Shown piece after piece: positions 63,850-64,000 of a DNA stretch of 64,000 bases. The stretch lies in contig CP148074.1 of the NCBI GenBank assembly GCA_037482215.1, positions 1,116,001-1,180,000 of the forward strand. The letters run 5' to 3'. The DNA comes from Pseudomonas mendocina. Its GTDB lineage: Bacteria; Pseudomonadota; Gammaproteobacteria; Pseudomonadales; Pseudomonadaceae. Each line of letters starts with the position of its first letter. Within the stretch, counting starts at the first letter, position 1. The position numbers and the translations under genes were made by a program. Below the pieces are notes generated by a model. It saw only the letters and a list, made by a program, of their open reading frames with translations. It searched no databases and was not told the DNA's origin.

Positions 63850-63878
63850 GGTATTCCATGAGAGGTTTTGGTATTCCA
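63850..63878. promoter_or_regulatory. Inverted GGTATTCCA sites upstream of the integrase gene
   Basis: GGTATTCCA occurs at 63850-63858 and 63870-63878, the reverse complement of the TGGAATACC half-sites in the att repeat at 63897-63921. The cluster overlaps the likely int promoter and may bind integrase or AlpA. Confidence 0.65.
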
Positions 63879-63896
63879 AAAATTACCACCTGAATG

Positions 63897-63921
63897 CTTG
63901 GAATACCATTTGGAATACCGG
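63897..63921. repeat. 25-bp att-like direct repeat, right end of genomic island
   Basis: This matches 26367-26391 at 24 of 25 positions. The 79 bp to its right, up to the window end, are probably chromosome or the next element; no gene is visible there. Confidence 0.85.
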
Positions 63922-64000
63922 GTTTCGCGGATCCAGTCGGACGCTATCGGATCGTGACGACGCTGAAAGCCCCGTATTCACTGGGTTTCAGGCACAAAAA

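Overview
The window looks like Pseudomonas (Gammaproteobacteria) chromosome. The left 15 kb has the gene content expected there: a quinohemoprotein amine dehydrogenase beta subunit, two AMP-dependent acyl-CoA ligases, a short or branched acyl-CoA beta-oxidation operon, a Cache-type chemoreceptor, a PAS chemoreceptor and an EAL protein. To its right lie two integrated elements in tandem, so about 49 kb of the 64 kb is accessory DNA.

Region 1 (1-15,025), core metabolism and sensing. The ligase / SDR dehydrogenase / thiolase / acyl-CoA dehydrogenase / enoyl-CoA hydratase set can activate a short or branched acid and degrade it to acyl-CoAs. An AraC-type regulator, two chemoreceptors and an EAL phosphodiesterase surround it. 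A 16-bp-stem terminator closes the region.

Region 2 (about 15,030-26,315), a complete filamentous (Pf-like) prophage. It has a divergent repressor/excisionase switch, a ssDNA-binding protein, small membrane coat proteins, major coat protein, adhesin, pVI, Zot-type pI, its own secretin, a replication initiator and a tyrosine integrase. A DUF2971 gene is carried as cargo at the left end. Fragments resembling the 3' end of a tRNA or tmRNA occur at both borders.

Region 3 (26,367-63,921), a 37.5-kb genomic island bounded by a 25-bp direct repeat (one mismatch) and carrying a P4-type integrase at its right end. Left part: a ribbon-helix-helix protein, AlpA, an HUH-motif Gp2-like replication protein, and umuDC with a near-consensus LexA box facing a 33-residue hydrophobic peptide. 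Middle: a WYL regulator (BrxR/CapW-like) and an 18-kb co-directional defence operon, hsdM-hsdS-(GIY-YIG)-(unknown)-(PIN/NYN with zinc ribbons)-hsdR-druH-druE. This joins a type I restriction-modification system to a Druantia type III system. Right part: a remnant recombination module (truncated RadC, a metal-binding protein, YqaJ exonuclease, DUF932), then an integrase-less array of integron cassettes read on the minus strand with three recognisable attC sites. One cassette encodes a Rad50-like zinc-hook ATPase with an R-x3-E...H arrangement like that of RloC/PrrC anticodon nucleases. The array is interrupted by a roughly 3-kb foreign block holding a broken 5' end of gltX and a BigR-type sulfide-detoxification operon (ArsR regulator, rhodanese, TauE exporter, persulfide dioxygenase). 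The block removed the first codons of an antibiotic-biosynthesis-monooxygenase cassette.

Overall the island combines anti-phage defence, SOS mutagenesis, a replication module and integron cargo next to an inovirus. All family assignments come from reading motifs; no database search was run.
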